64,000 nt of DNA from the NCBI GenBank assembly GCA_032718565.1, contig JAVGVS010000017.1, positions 4,569,866-4,633,865 on the forward strand. Reading direction: 5' to 3'. Each line of letters opens with the position of its first letter. The stretch's first letter is position 1. This DNA is from Distichodus sexfasciatus. Taxonomy: Eukaryota; Chordata; Actinopteri; Characiformes; Distichodontidae. The notes under the pieces are model-generated. The model saw only the letters and a list, made by a program, of their open reading frames with translations, was not told the origin of the DNA and did no database searches. Shown here piece after piece: positions 47,701 to 61,400 of this stretch. Made by a program: the position numbers and the translations under genes.

Positions 47701-50700
47701 TGAGTCGGTATTTGACGATGATGCTGTGCACGGTGGATTTTGGCATGCGGAGCTCCTGCCCGATTGACCCTTCCGACTTGCCGTCCTTCCACAGGTCCAC
47801 CACTCGCTGGCGCTGCACAACGTCGTGCTCCTTGGTCTTCAGGCAGGGCAGGGCTTCTGTGGGGGCAGAAAGGTGGCAAACTGTAGACAGGCGGGGCAGC
47901 GAGCGGGCTAGCAGCAGCAGCAGCAGATCAGAATATCAGTCCCGAAAATATTGACAGTCACATCAGCAGACTCATGGCAAGAGGAAGGCGTGGAGCTCAT
48001 TAAAAAAAAAACAAGGGATCCTCACATCCACAGCAAATTCATTCCCAAAATTCATTTCAATCTGTCAACACTCTGCTTGACGTCCTTAGGGCGTGGAAGC
48101 GATGCAGCAACAAAACTTTTTTACAAAAGGTGTGAGCAGATTACTCGCAGAGGAAAATGTTTTGGAAATTGTTAAAAAAGAAGAAAGACTTGGCACTATT
48201 TTGTTCCAAAATGTCTAAAATCATTTGTACCATGCGGTCAAAACTGCTAAAAACCAGGGATGAGTTTAAATGTCAGCGACTAAGGAACGTGAAAACAAAA
48301 ATAATTTTGTTCAGTAACAGATTTAACAACTTCAGGGAACGCTGAGGTGAAACTGGGTTCACAATACCGTCACGTCTGGTGAGGTGAATGGAGAATTCAC
48401 AATATTTTGCACTTTTCCATTTCTGTCCATCTGTCTCACTCTCTCTCCAATTCTCTTCCTGTCTCACTCTCCAACTCTCACTCCCTTTTCTCCGTCTCTT
48501 CCCCCCCACACTGTCTCTCCTTTCCTTTGTCTTTTTTGTTTAGTCTGCTTTGCTGTTTTCAGTCTCTCTCCTTGGCTAAGTTTATGCCGGGGTCACCGCA
48601 GCCGTCTCGAATGGGGAGCGCAGCGCTCGAATGGGCCCCATGCGTGGCGTATTTTTAGCCCAGCCGGGGGTCAGTGCGTGCGGCCCCAGCACCGAACCCC
48701 ATGTGCCTTTATGCCCGCGCCGTTAAGAAGTGAGCACATTTTCTCCTGTGTTTCTTTTGCGCTTTTTTCCCCTCCTCTCTTAAAAATATCTCTGGCCCGA
48801 GGAGAAAAAATGTTCCCTCGGCTGAGCGATTCCTGGCACGGCCGGGGCAGTGGATCAGCGTAATGACATTTTCAGAAAAAGCTCCGCCGCACCAAAAAAC
48901 GGGGCTACTATGTCTCCCACAGACGTCTTGGCTGAATGATGGCTATAGAAAGATCCAATAAGCGATGCACAGGAATATTTGTACTCAAAAGCAAGTCAGA
49001 CAAATGCATACGGAGAGCTGGAATTTCGGTAAAACAAACAGAACAACAAACTCGCTCAGGTTTGCTCTGGGTGCATCCTGCTCAAGTTTATACAGACGCA
49101 AAATTAATTTTGAAGCAATAAACACGATTTACTGGTAGAGCTGGGGGAGAGCAGCTCTAATTATTTTCAAATTCAGTTCCTTTTCAAATGGAAATGAGAT
49201 GGTTGCAGCTAAAACTACAACCATAATCACATTTAACAGAGCGATCCGTGGTAGAAATGTTCAACTCATGTCATAAGGTTTCATAACAAATGGCAGAAGA
49301 ATGTGTTTTTGTTTAGAGAAGTTTGGGTTTTTGGCATGCGGCCAACTAAAGGACTTTCCATAGTCTTTCAAGGTCCACTCTACTCAGTTTAAGGTCTTAT
49401 AAACCATTTCAAAATGTTCCACTGAAGACTGGAAAGAGTACTAAAACATCTACAACAAATCTGACACCCTCTCTCCTGGTCGATATGTCACATGATACAA
49501 CACATTTGTTAGCACACAGGCACAAGTAATGACCGAGAGCACAGTGCAGTTCTTCTGGCACAAGCACTTCTAATCATTTTGGGAGGTGTACGAGGGAAGC
49601 ACATATGCACATATACACGCTTCAATACGTCTAATCCTGACTGAAATGTCTCTTATTAAAACCTACATGCAACGTCAGCCTTGAAGATGGTAGTCTTTGT
49701 CTATACTCTGCAAAGTGCATGGACTAGAGCAAAAGGTTTTCTCACCTTTTGTATGTGCTCTACATGTTAAATGGAGTCGTTTTATATTCAGTAAAATATG
49801 AACCATTTTTCCAGAACAATACAATAGAATTATAGACCCATTTGAAGCACAAACTGCTCTACACCTGCGTTTAAAATGCTAGAAAACAACTGATTAATCA
49901 TCAACTGAGGGAAAACAAGAGCCTAATACATAAGACTAAACATTTTAACCATTTGAACATAAGAAGTAGCACATTTGATTCATGTGGTAACACTATTGCA
50001 AGCTGTTCACATCATGCTACATTAAAGAAAATTACAATAAAAAATGTAAAATATAAAAATTCTAATATCTTAACGCATAAAGGTTTTCTTTCTGCCTAAA
50101 CTGCCTTTCAAGAACTTGTCTGAACATATATTTAAACCAAACAAATAATGGAATTTTTGTTGGGGTTGTGCTGACTGCTTATAAACAGGAGCTGCCACAA
50201 ACAATTCTAGTCTTGGAAAGCCGATATCCAAAAGGTTTTGCATCTAACCTCATCGGTGGTGGATCCAAAATCCACTCACGTTAAAAGAAATACAGAAGTG
50301 AATTAACAGGTAGGATGGAAAAACTGCAGAATACTAGGCCACCCCTGGTCTAAATTAGAGACTCCAGTATATTTAAAAGAAAACATGAGATGCAAATATA
50401 TTGGAAGATGCAGAATGTTCATTTGGAACCCCACAAGAGAAGAGCTTTCAATTACAGTGTTTTGGCAGAGGTGATAAAGACCTGTTTTAAGCTTTAGTTC
50501 ATTTGTAGACCCATGTTATTTCCAACATTCCTCCATCCTACGCTCTTGAGAGAAGCAGCTGTTTCACTGAATTACTAAATACAGGCTTGATTGTCAAAGT
50601 TTATGCCTTGTGTTACTGACAGCACATTGGTACAGTGAAATATTTAGCTTAATCTGCTGGAATAACAGTTAAAGCTTTTAATACCAGGCTTCAACAATTT

Positions 50701-52396
50701 CAGAAAATGGAACTTCTGGAAGCCTAACAAATATACAAAGAAGTACTGAGTAATTTCTTTGGGTGTGTGTCTGCATGTGAAAGAAAGACAGAGAGAGAGC
50801 GCGTGCGAGAGAGAGAATATAAATGTGCTTCTGTGTGTACTTAATAATTTTGAAACATCACAGCCATCTGTGGGAAGCCACAACTGTGCTGAACACTCCA
50901 CACTTCTAATAGCACAACCACAGCAAAAAAACTCTGCTTGATATTATTCCTCCAAATGATTTAAGTCTTCCTCCACCTTTCATTGAAAATAGCCACATCC
51001 TCTTACTGTAATCCTCCTAAAGCCCCAATTACTGAACAATTGCCAAGAGCTTTGTAGTATACGGCAGGAAGACCAGGGGGATGGATTAATTCAGTAACTA
51101 AACCTTCTACGTGCTCTAACCTGCATGCTTTGCTGCACAATTATAGCAAAAATATTTTGCTAGATCTTTCAGTGATTTTATAGTTATTCTCTCACAATGA
51201 ACACCTCACTGCTTCAAGTTTGATTATTACAAAACAGTTCATATTACAAACATCATTATCTCTGTCTTCTATTTTGAAATGTTCTATTTTATTTTAAGTC
51301 TATAGTAATGTGATTTTAGTGAGGCTCATAGATTGCACAGATTGAGACGGATTTAATTCTTTAAAATAAATGAATAAAAAATAAATGAAATAAATGCAAC
51401 TGCTTTATTTAGACCTGTATGAAGCAGCCAAATGGACAGTTGTCCAACCTTAATTGCGTGTGGCTAAATTCAGAAAGAAATGACAGAGAAATGTCACCAT
51501 CTCATATGCAGCACGCTTTTATTTGCTCATAAGAAAACATGAATGCCAAGGAAGTTAGCTTGTATGGACTGAGGCTCGAGTTGATGTGGTGCGGAAGGCA
51601 GTATATTTTTTTAAGCAAGTTAACGATGCCAAGGACGAGGTGAAAAGATGAGGAGGCAATTTCTAAAGAAACAGTGTAAAAAAAAAGGAAGAGATAAAAG
51701 TTTAATAAGGTAAAAAAGGAGAAATCATAAATGGTGTATCAATTATTATTATAGTTGAGTTAGCTGTTAAACTGTGAGGTGCTGAATTAATGTTAAGCTC
51801 ATATCAGTAACGGCCTGACTACAAGAAAAATAATAACACATTTCTTCTTAATATTGACCCATGTGGACAAAATATGGAATGACAGCTTTAATGGTGGTGC
51901 CACCTTGTGAATATAATAGGCAATTACAATTTTATGAGAGTGTCCCCTTATGGCCAAAAGCTGCATGAATTCCAAATGGACTGTTCAGACAGAGATCACA
52001 TTATGAAACATCAGACCTGTGTCAGATTTAGAACCTCAGACTCAGAATGAAAAAGATCATACTCAGTGTGATTTGTAGTATTCACCCTATTCACAAAAAA
52101 ATGTGTAGCATAAAGGCAGACAATCAGAACTGAGTCACTTCAGTCTGGCAATGTGAATGTAGGCTTACATACAGAATCGGCCAGTAAACAGAGATGAAGT
52201 GAAACTGGTGTACCTTTCATCAAGCTTTTTGGAGAAGCCCTTTGTATGAACGTAACAGCAGGTCTCACCTGATATGAAGGACCCAGGAGGCATCTGGCTG
52301 TAGTTGGCCCCGGCCAGGGTCATGCCCCCTGGAGGCGCAGGTGTGAACGGGGGCCCGTAGTTCTGCGGTGTGGCATATGGTCCGGGAGGGATGGGC

Positions 52397-52438
<42 letters not shown>

Positions 52439-55400
52439 CATGTGAGCAGACTCTGGAGGAATGATGACGCAAAGCAAGGACTTTGTGTGTGTGTGATGTG
52501 TGTGTATTTACCGGCGGTGTGTGTGTCTCATTGCCCTTGTTGGCCAATCTGCTGAGGATGCTCCTCTCAGACATCTGCAGACGTGCTGCGATGGGCGGGA
52601 CTCTGGAAAGCGTTGCAGGAAGTCGCATCACATCTGCCTTCATATCACTCAGCAACTCCTCCAACTGGTTCAGGACTGCAAATACAACATCCTTCAGTAG
52701 CCGAAAAACGGTACTGAAAAGCAAGCATATGTAATCCTGAAGCTAATCTGTTTCCTGTATATTCTGCTGACTGATCTGAAAAACACAATTTCAAACAAAT
52801 ATACATAAATATTACTTACTAAGTTGTATTTTTAAACTAGATTACTATAGAACAGAAATTTTGTTTTATTTAATTTATAAAAGACTACATGCCCCATTCT
52901 TAGTTACACTCCCATACACATGAAAGCTAGAACTTGCTCTCCACATTTTGCATGCCAGCTTAAATCACTGGGAAGAAAGCAAACTTTGAAGGCCTTTTCA
53001 CCAATGAGCAGCCAGGAGTAGAAATGATTAGCCAAAAGAAATTAGAGCCAAACGTCTGTTTGTCTTTTTCAGAATAACCCAGCAAACAGAGTTCTGGTTC
53101 ACAGAGCAAGTATTTTTAACTGAAAATGCCTTTTGTGGTTCTGCGTGTTCCCATATCTTAAAGAGATATTGTGAAATATGGCACTCTTCCAAGGCAGGCC
53201 TTTTTTTAGCTAGGTATGTTCAGCCTAGAGACTGTTTTATAAATGCAGCCTTTTCCAAACACACAATGTACCTGCCTTGGGCAATCTTTACTTTCATGCA
53301 CCATTTCCCTTCTTGAAAATATGTGTATATTCTTGCATTGTGAATAAAGTGCAGATCAACCACAGGATACACACAAAACATGTAATTGACTTAGGGATGG
53401 ATATTAAGCATGCACCATGTTATAAACACCTGATGCTAAAAACATGCAGGTGCTTTCCTTACCCTTGTGCAGGACAGCATTGGCAGGTTTGTTGCCTGCA
53501 AGTGACTCCTTGCTGAGGTGTTGGTGGGATTCCGCCAGGCATTCGACCTCTGCAAAGCGGGCATTGAGAGCCATGGCTGGATGAGTGGGGTCCTGAGTCA
53601 TGTTGAGGTACGCTGCCCGGCGCAACTGTTCCTCTATCACCAATGCCTGCTCCAACAGCTGAGAGAGATGGAGAAAAGAAATGAGAAATAAGCCTGAGAG
53701 AGACTAAAGCTGCATATAAGACATCACAAATTAATTTGTGTGGCAGCGGGGAGAGAAGAGAAAGGTAAAGGAATGAAGAATGGAATGATTGTGTGTGAAA
53801 GAGAGAAATAAAGGGAGAGAAATGTTGAAAAAATGAGACAGAATATTTTTCCAGAGCAGTCCAATTAATAAAGGCAATATGCACACACCGGCTTGGGAGT
53901 GAAATGTGAAAGCAGGACTAAAGCCAGGTGCTAAAAGTGAACTTTCTGGATGAACCTGACCAGAAAGGACTGAAGTGGAACAATATAGCCCTTAAGTGAG
54001 ATTTATAAGGAAATTTAAGAGGCTAACCAAAAAGACATCCTAATGAAATCACAGCAAGGCTAGAACTGGCCAATACGTCTCAAATTATAGGAGACAGGGA
54101 GGGACAGAGCAAGGGGGGAAGGGAAAGGGAGATTGGGTAGAGGGTAAAGAAAGAATGAGGATGTAGAGAACAGGATATGAAGCATGTGATGGAACAAACA
54201 AGAGGTTGAGTTGCACAAGAGCTGGAGTCAGCATGATATGGGGGCCTGTCATCTTCACACATTAAAGGGAGGGAGGAAAAGCTACAAAATAAATCCCAGA
54301 CATCCTTAAACAACTACTGCTATGGTGTAGAGTCTATAGATTTATGATAAAAAGTTGGTATATCATGATCTGCTTAAGATGTGTATACATCAGGCTAAAT
54401 CAATTTCTATCCGGATGTAACAGATAAGACAGACAAGTTGTTTTGATGAATCGAGGCAAATACTGTGCACACTTTTTTGGTCAAAATACTGCAAGTCAGT
54501 TTTTCACATCCAGAGATGGAGCAGTTTTTAAAACTGCAATTTCTAGTTTCAATGCAAACATCTCTTAATATGGACAATTTGGCTGATGGCTTGTTTTTGT
54601 ATGAGAATTTTTGCTTATTCAAAGTCACAACAGTGATTAAAGTGTAAAATATTAATACATATATTTGTTTTCTTGTTTGTCTGATAGGATTTAAGAATAA
54701 CTGTTTCCCCTTGAAATATGCACAGCAACAGATCTTAGGTGTTGTGCTTATTAAAGAGAACAGTATATTCTCTGGGTTTCAATATCTTTTGGCAAAAAGT
54801 TTATAAAAGACATGTGGAACAGATGTATACACATAACTGCAGTGCAAACCAGGCAGAAAGGGGCTCTCAGGCTTAATGTGACTATTTTGTAACATGCACC
54901 TCATACACCAATTTGGTAGCATGTCATTTTGTTTTGGCACATAATATGGCACAGTTGCGCTTGAAACACGTTGCATGACCTACCTTAAATCTCCTGGCCA
55001 AGAACTTGTTCTTCATCTCCAGAAAGTTACCTTTATTGGCCTGTGATTTAAATGGTTCATTAACGATGGCAAACTGGGGGTCATTCTGTATGTCCTGCCA
55101 TCGGGCATAACCATGACTGGGAAGGAGTGGAAGTTAAGGTTCAAACTGGGAAAGCTGTGGAAAACTGTCACAAAAATTGTAATATAAAGAGTATAACACC
55201 AATACCAGAAATTACACATTTTTAAAGACGTAAATCTATTGTCTAAATTTTTTTGGGAAGGTTTTGGCGCAGTTGGTAGTGTAACAGTTAGGGCGTTTGC
55301 CTTGTGATCGGAAGGTCGACGCTTCGAATCCCAGGCACTGCTCAAGCACTGTTCACCTGGCGCTGCCCATGCTAGCTGCCCACTGCTTCTTCACAGATGA

Positions 55401-58400
55401 GTCAAATGCAGAGGTCACATTTTGTTGTGGTGTACTGTGTGTTGTGCTGTGGTGTGTTCACAATGACAAATAATCACTCCCTTTCACTTTTGATGTAGAG
55501 AAAATAAAAACTGTTTTTACTCATTCTTCACTCATGGTAGAGCTGTGTCAGTTCGGCAAACTATAGTAACAAATCATGTGTTAGAATGGGGAGTTTCTCA
55601 GGACTGTTTCTCAGGCTCCCCATGAAGTTGGATAAAGGAACGCCAAGAGTATAAAGCTGCTATCAAGGATAATATTTCAGATAAAGAAAAATTCTAAAAA
55701 GGTACTTGTATTTTTACTTTTCTACTTCTCAACTGCCACTGATATTCAATCCAAATTTATTGCATGTTTCAGCCTTTCACTGATAGGTATCAGATAAGTG
55801 CAATCTTTTAGTTATGTGTAATATATGTATATTATTTTTACACAGACTGGAATGTTTCCATGGTGACAGCGAGCCATTTCCAAGGATACATGACGATGCC
55901 TGCCAGCAGCCAGAAATCATGTCGCCGGTGCCAGATCTCATTCATCTTGCCAGAGGAGATGGCTGCTCGCTCCTCATTCTGCCACAGTGTGTGCAGCTCT
56001 ACAAAAGACAGACACACAGGCTAAGACTGCAAAAATACACAGATAGCACAGTAGATGGATAGCGCTAGAATAAAGTGCTGGACTAACACTGCAAAAATGC
56101 ATACACCGTGAGAAGCAAACACTAAGGAAGCACAAACTAGGATGTGCTAACTAAGTCTGAGGAAATATAGTGCTGTCAGCTTCTGGAGAAACAGCTACAC
56201 TAATATTAAGGAACCACAAATACTTTCTGCCACTTCTCTACCTTTTCCCCACTTGCAAGTATGGTATATTTATCTAAATTCTTCTGTGCCAAAAACTTCC
56301 ACTATTTGCTTTAGGCACTTTTCCTCAATCCAAGGACACTGGGATAACATTCTGAAAAAGAATAACTTTACCTGTGAATCCTCCGTCTGCAATGTTGAAC
56401 ATGAAGCGTGGACGCTCAGTTACTTTGCCATTCCCCTTGACTGCCTCTTCTTTATGCCCTTTGACCTCTTTCCCAATATCTTTTTCTCCCTTCACCTCAT
56501 CTGTGCCGAGGCAAGCAAAAAAGGGTGATATTGTGTAAATCACAGTCTTTTAAAGAATCTCTGAACATTTAAAGATGGTAAGAAGAGCAAAAAGGCCTTA
56601 ATCTCCTGCATTCACCATTCTTAACATCCAGCACTGGGACATCTGCCTTGTCTTTCTTTTCTGTTGTTTCTGTAGGAACAGGTGTTCCCTCTCTTTTTTC
56701 TTTCTCCTCTGTGACTTTCTCACCTGTTCCTCCATTCTCACTCTTCTCTTTCTTCTCTGTTATTGCATGAAAAGACAAGCCAACACACATAATAAGTCTC
56801 AACTGAACTCGTGTTCAATCCAAATTCTTAATTATGAGATAATGGTTGCAGTGAAAGTAGAAACCCACCTTTGCTCTCATCTTTAACGGCTGGAAGGTCT
56901 GAAGTGGATTCATCTTTTGTTTTTTCACTGAGAGACTCCTTCCCAGGGATCTCCTCCTCTCCAGACTTCTCCTTCTCAGATTTTTCCTTTGGTGAGGGTG
57001 GAGTGATATCAGGGACATCTTTTGATTTGGAATCACCTTCCGCTGCTGCTGTGAACTCTTCTGACGGCTCAGGCTTTTCAGTGAGTGGAGAATCCTTTTT
57101 ACTGTCCTTTGTCACAGAGATAGACTACAGATTGAAAAACCAACCAACCTTAAGAAGAAATTTGTTATGAAAAAAAACCATTGACGCAGCTTTTAGAACA
57201 TTTGCCAGTGATTTCTTATTGAAGATTTGTTCCTAGGTAAGAACAGATTCTACAACTGCTGAAGAGCACATTATCTTATTGAGTTCCCTTCAACTGTGTA
57301 ATTTTATAATATTATACTTAAATGTTTTAACTTTATTAAGGTAAATAAAAAAAAATCCATCAATACTGGACAAACACTCATATACTTACTACTGACTTAC
57401 ACATTCAGCAACAAACACCATCCAATCATTAAACAGACATAATGCATATCTAACTTACTCTTACACACACACATACACATTCACTTGCACATACTTACCT
57501 CTTTGGATTCTGTACTCTCTGTGCTCTCTGCTTCTTTTCTCTCTCTCCCCTTTTCTTTTTCCTTATCCACCTCGGTCTGGATTTCTCCCTCGTCCTTCTC
57601 TCCCTCCTTTACATTTTTTTCTGGTTTGTCAGGTGGAGAGGGCGTAGCTACAGGCCAAATGAGGTCAGGTAAGCACTAATAATTATTTTTGTACAATTGC
57701 GCTTTTGTACGTAATATGCATGTGCGTATGTAATATGAATATGACTGGTACAAAAGAGTGTTCTTTTAAACTGCTTTGTGCAGGATAAACATTTGATAGC
57801 AGACCGTCTGGAACCTCATTGTCTACAACATACACCAGTGACAAACCCACACGTTAGCAATATTTAGGTCTGAGAAGCAGCTGCAAACAACAGTCCAAAT
57901 CTGCCCTCTGGCGGACAAACACCATTGGCCTTATTTTACCTTTTTCATTAGTGTCAAAGAGTATGGATGGTTTCCACTCAAGTGGACGCTATGCATGAAA
58001 GGGTGTCCTAAAGTGGATTCTCAGCTAGGGGAAATTAAGGTGCCTAAAACTCTGAAGGAAGCTTTATAAAGCAGCTATAAAGTGAAATCAGGCGTTTTCA
58101 CTGATCTGCATAGTACCAGACAAACAACAAATCCATAATAATAAAAAGCAAAAAATGTGTAGGGAACCTGGTTTGGATGTGCATGGTGTGTTGTTGCAGC
58201 TCTGCTCAGGTGTGGGTGTAGCTGTTTTAATGGCAGGTGAAGAAGCTCTAGAGGATTTCTTGGAGTCCACGGTGATCTCAGGCTTCATCTCAGGCATACT
58301 CCACTTCCCATTAATGTGCTCAAACTCCTGAACCTGCACACAACCATGACAGGAACTTCACATTAACGTCATTCATGGTTTATCTGTGCTATTTTTCTCA

Positions 58401-61400
58401 TTATGGTTAGCCATCTTAATTTTCCTATATACGTAGTTCCAATGGAAAACAATATGGTCATACATACATACATACATACATAAACAATATCGATTTATTG
58501 CTTTTTAAGGGCCTGTGTCCACGAAGCACGGTTTTTGCACTGAGAGCGGTCAAAGCCTCACTTCCAGAGTGCTTTCTTGGCACTTGTTGTTTCTAAGTTA
58601 CAGAATGCGTCATCAGGCACTTCCATGTTTATTCCTATTTCATGTAAACATTGTAACATATTTCTTTAGGCAAGAAGATTATCTTTACAATGGAGAGAAA
58701 TTGCATCATTTTTTGTCTTATTCGAACTGTGTAAATAAAGCCAAAATAAGCGTATCCAGCTGCTCCAGATACGCCACTATTTGTAGTGAGTATTTAACTG
58801 CATATGTTCCAAGGGAAGTGACACTGACGAGCCCAGTGCTGTTCTAAAAGTTGAACGGATTTCAACTTGAAGCGCTGTGGGCACTGGGGTAAAAAAAAAC
58901 CCATCTCCACCAGTGTTTTTTTCCGCTGAAGGCGCTTAGTGCTCGGAACTCTGAAGTTTATTGGATTTGTATTAAAAATAGGCGGAGACAGCACGAAAAA
59001 CGTGTTTAGTGGACAAAGGCAGTTAATATGACATAAGCATCTAAATGTGTGTATTAAAGATGGTTCTTTCATTTTTAAAACTGACATTCAACACCTAAAA
59101 CAATAAAATATAGCAAATAAACATTCATTCATTCATTAATTATCTGAACCACTGAATCCCAACTGGGACCGGAGCCTATCCCGGGAACTACAGGCACAAG
59201 GCGGGCCCCAACTCTAGGCAGGGCACACACTAGGGATGCACCGATTGCAATTTTCTTGGCAGATTCCGATTACCAATTTTTTTGTAAGTGTGATCGGCCG
59301 ATACCGATTTTTCCGATACCGTTTTTTCCCCAGATAACACAAAATTAGAGCTGCTGCAAATAGTCGACGACATCGACACAAAAAAATGGGTTTAAACTTT
59401 TTTAATGTAACGCGGTAGTTACTTTTCCTGTTCATAGTGACATAATAGTGGCAGCTCTACAGCAAATACAAACAAAAATCTAAAATCACATTTGCGCACG
59501 CGACTTTGAAGTTTACGCCCGCAAATTTTTTGCGGCAAGCCATTTTGCGAGCTCTAGTTTTGGCATTGATGTGACGCCATACTCACGCACCCAAAATTCA
59601 TTTTGTCGCCGCACGATGTCACCCCATTCAAAGTGAATGAGAAACGCCTCCGTTGAGCGTACATGTGAACGCTGCCTGAATGCGCGCGTGGCTGTGCTGC
59701 AAGTAATGCGCAAGATCGGTTTGAAATCGGCAATACGTGTGAGTGATCGGCCGATCGATCAGTGCATCCCTAGCACACACACAAACACACTCCCACTCAC
59801 ACCTTACGGGGTCAATTTAGAGTTGCCAATTAACTTACATTACATGCTATTGGACTGTGGGAGGAAACTGGAGCACCCGGAGGAAACCCACACACACAGG
59901 AAGAGCATGAAAACTCTACACAGAAAGGCACTACAGCTGACCTGGGGATCAAACCCAGGACCTTCTCGCTGTGAGGTGGCAGCGCTAATCACTGCGCCAC
60001 CGTGCCGCCCGGCAAACAAACAATGACCTGGAATTATATTTAATATTCAAATTCACATATACATTTACACACAACCCGCCATTATGGCAAAATGAGAACA
60101 CAACTGTGCCTAAATCTGGCTGACGTGATTATAAGGCTCACCTTTTTTTTCACCAAGCTCATGACTCCGATGCGGGTCAGTATGGGCTGCCTGCACAGAC
60201 CCTCCCTCGGCACGCCGTCAGCAAAAGTCTCAGAACCATCGGCTACAGGCTCGCATAGATGTCTCATGAAGAGGGACACATATGCCCTGAAATGGATGAG
60301 AGGAACAGGTGAGAAAGAGGAATCTAAGTATTACATTGTAATCACAAATAATCTTAATTCATGTTCCATTTGTCTGTTTTTTGTCAGGTCACGTAAAACA
60401 TTTTAAGTTTGGTCTAAAGCATATGCTGAAGACAAACTGCAAATTTGAGCAATCAAAAGCTGCCCTCTGGTGGACAAATACCATTGGCATTATTTAATGT
60501 TGCAGTTATGTCCTGAAGCAGTTTCTCAGGGTGCCTTTAAGAGCTACTTTACATGAACATTAAATTATTACCTCACACTCTGTAAGAGCAAAAGGACAAG
60601 TGTGAACTTTAAATAAATATAAGGTCATAACTATGAATGAAAACAAAATACTTACCAAAACTGAGCCTTGAAATACAAGAGTGTGGCTAATTTTTGTTTT
60701 TGACATTCTTATGGGGCAAAAATGATAATGATACATCCAGGAAACTGGACCTTCCAGGCAAAATAATTATTATCACTGCCATCTACTTAAGGCATGAGGT
60801 AGTTACTGAGTGTGTGTTTTCATATGCAAGTCTTCTTACTTGAACTCTTTCTCGCTTTTGCCTCTCAGGTCTCGTACTAGCCACTGACAAGAGAAAGCGT
60901 CCTGAGCCGGCATCCCCCACCTCATCACCGCATTCAGGAAGGCCTTCCTTTGGCGAGCATTAAAACCCAACACCTGCAACACACAAATACACTAACTGCA
61001 CAAACTGCGAAGCATACAGAAACACAGATGTAACTTCATTGGCATTGTTATTTAACTCTACCTAACGAACAATGCCCGTGAAATGAAAAATTACATCAGT
61101 CTTTTAACAGTTCAAACACAAAGAACATTAAATACTCTGATCAGTGACCGATCTGTCATCTGGCCATGTTTTAATAAGCAGAAAGTCAGTCCAGTTGTAT
61201 TATTCATTAAAAGGCTGGTGTTGATTGTGCTGTGAATAATTCTACATTAAGTTCTTTAAGATACAGGGAATCAACATTGATTCATTTTACCTCGAGGTTA
61301 CCCCCAACTCTGGCCAACAGAGGGGGTAGTGGTTTATCCTTTTCGTTTCTAATCTGCCTTCGGGACTGCCTGCGGCCTGCAAGAGGTAAACACAATTAGT

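Noticed and set aside
55266..55345. A possible functional tRNA gene
   Set aside because: It has A- and B-box-like motifs, but no cloverleaf with a proper acceptor stem was evident, and the same unit with a shared tail recurs at 45510-45722, so it is a SINE head.
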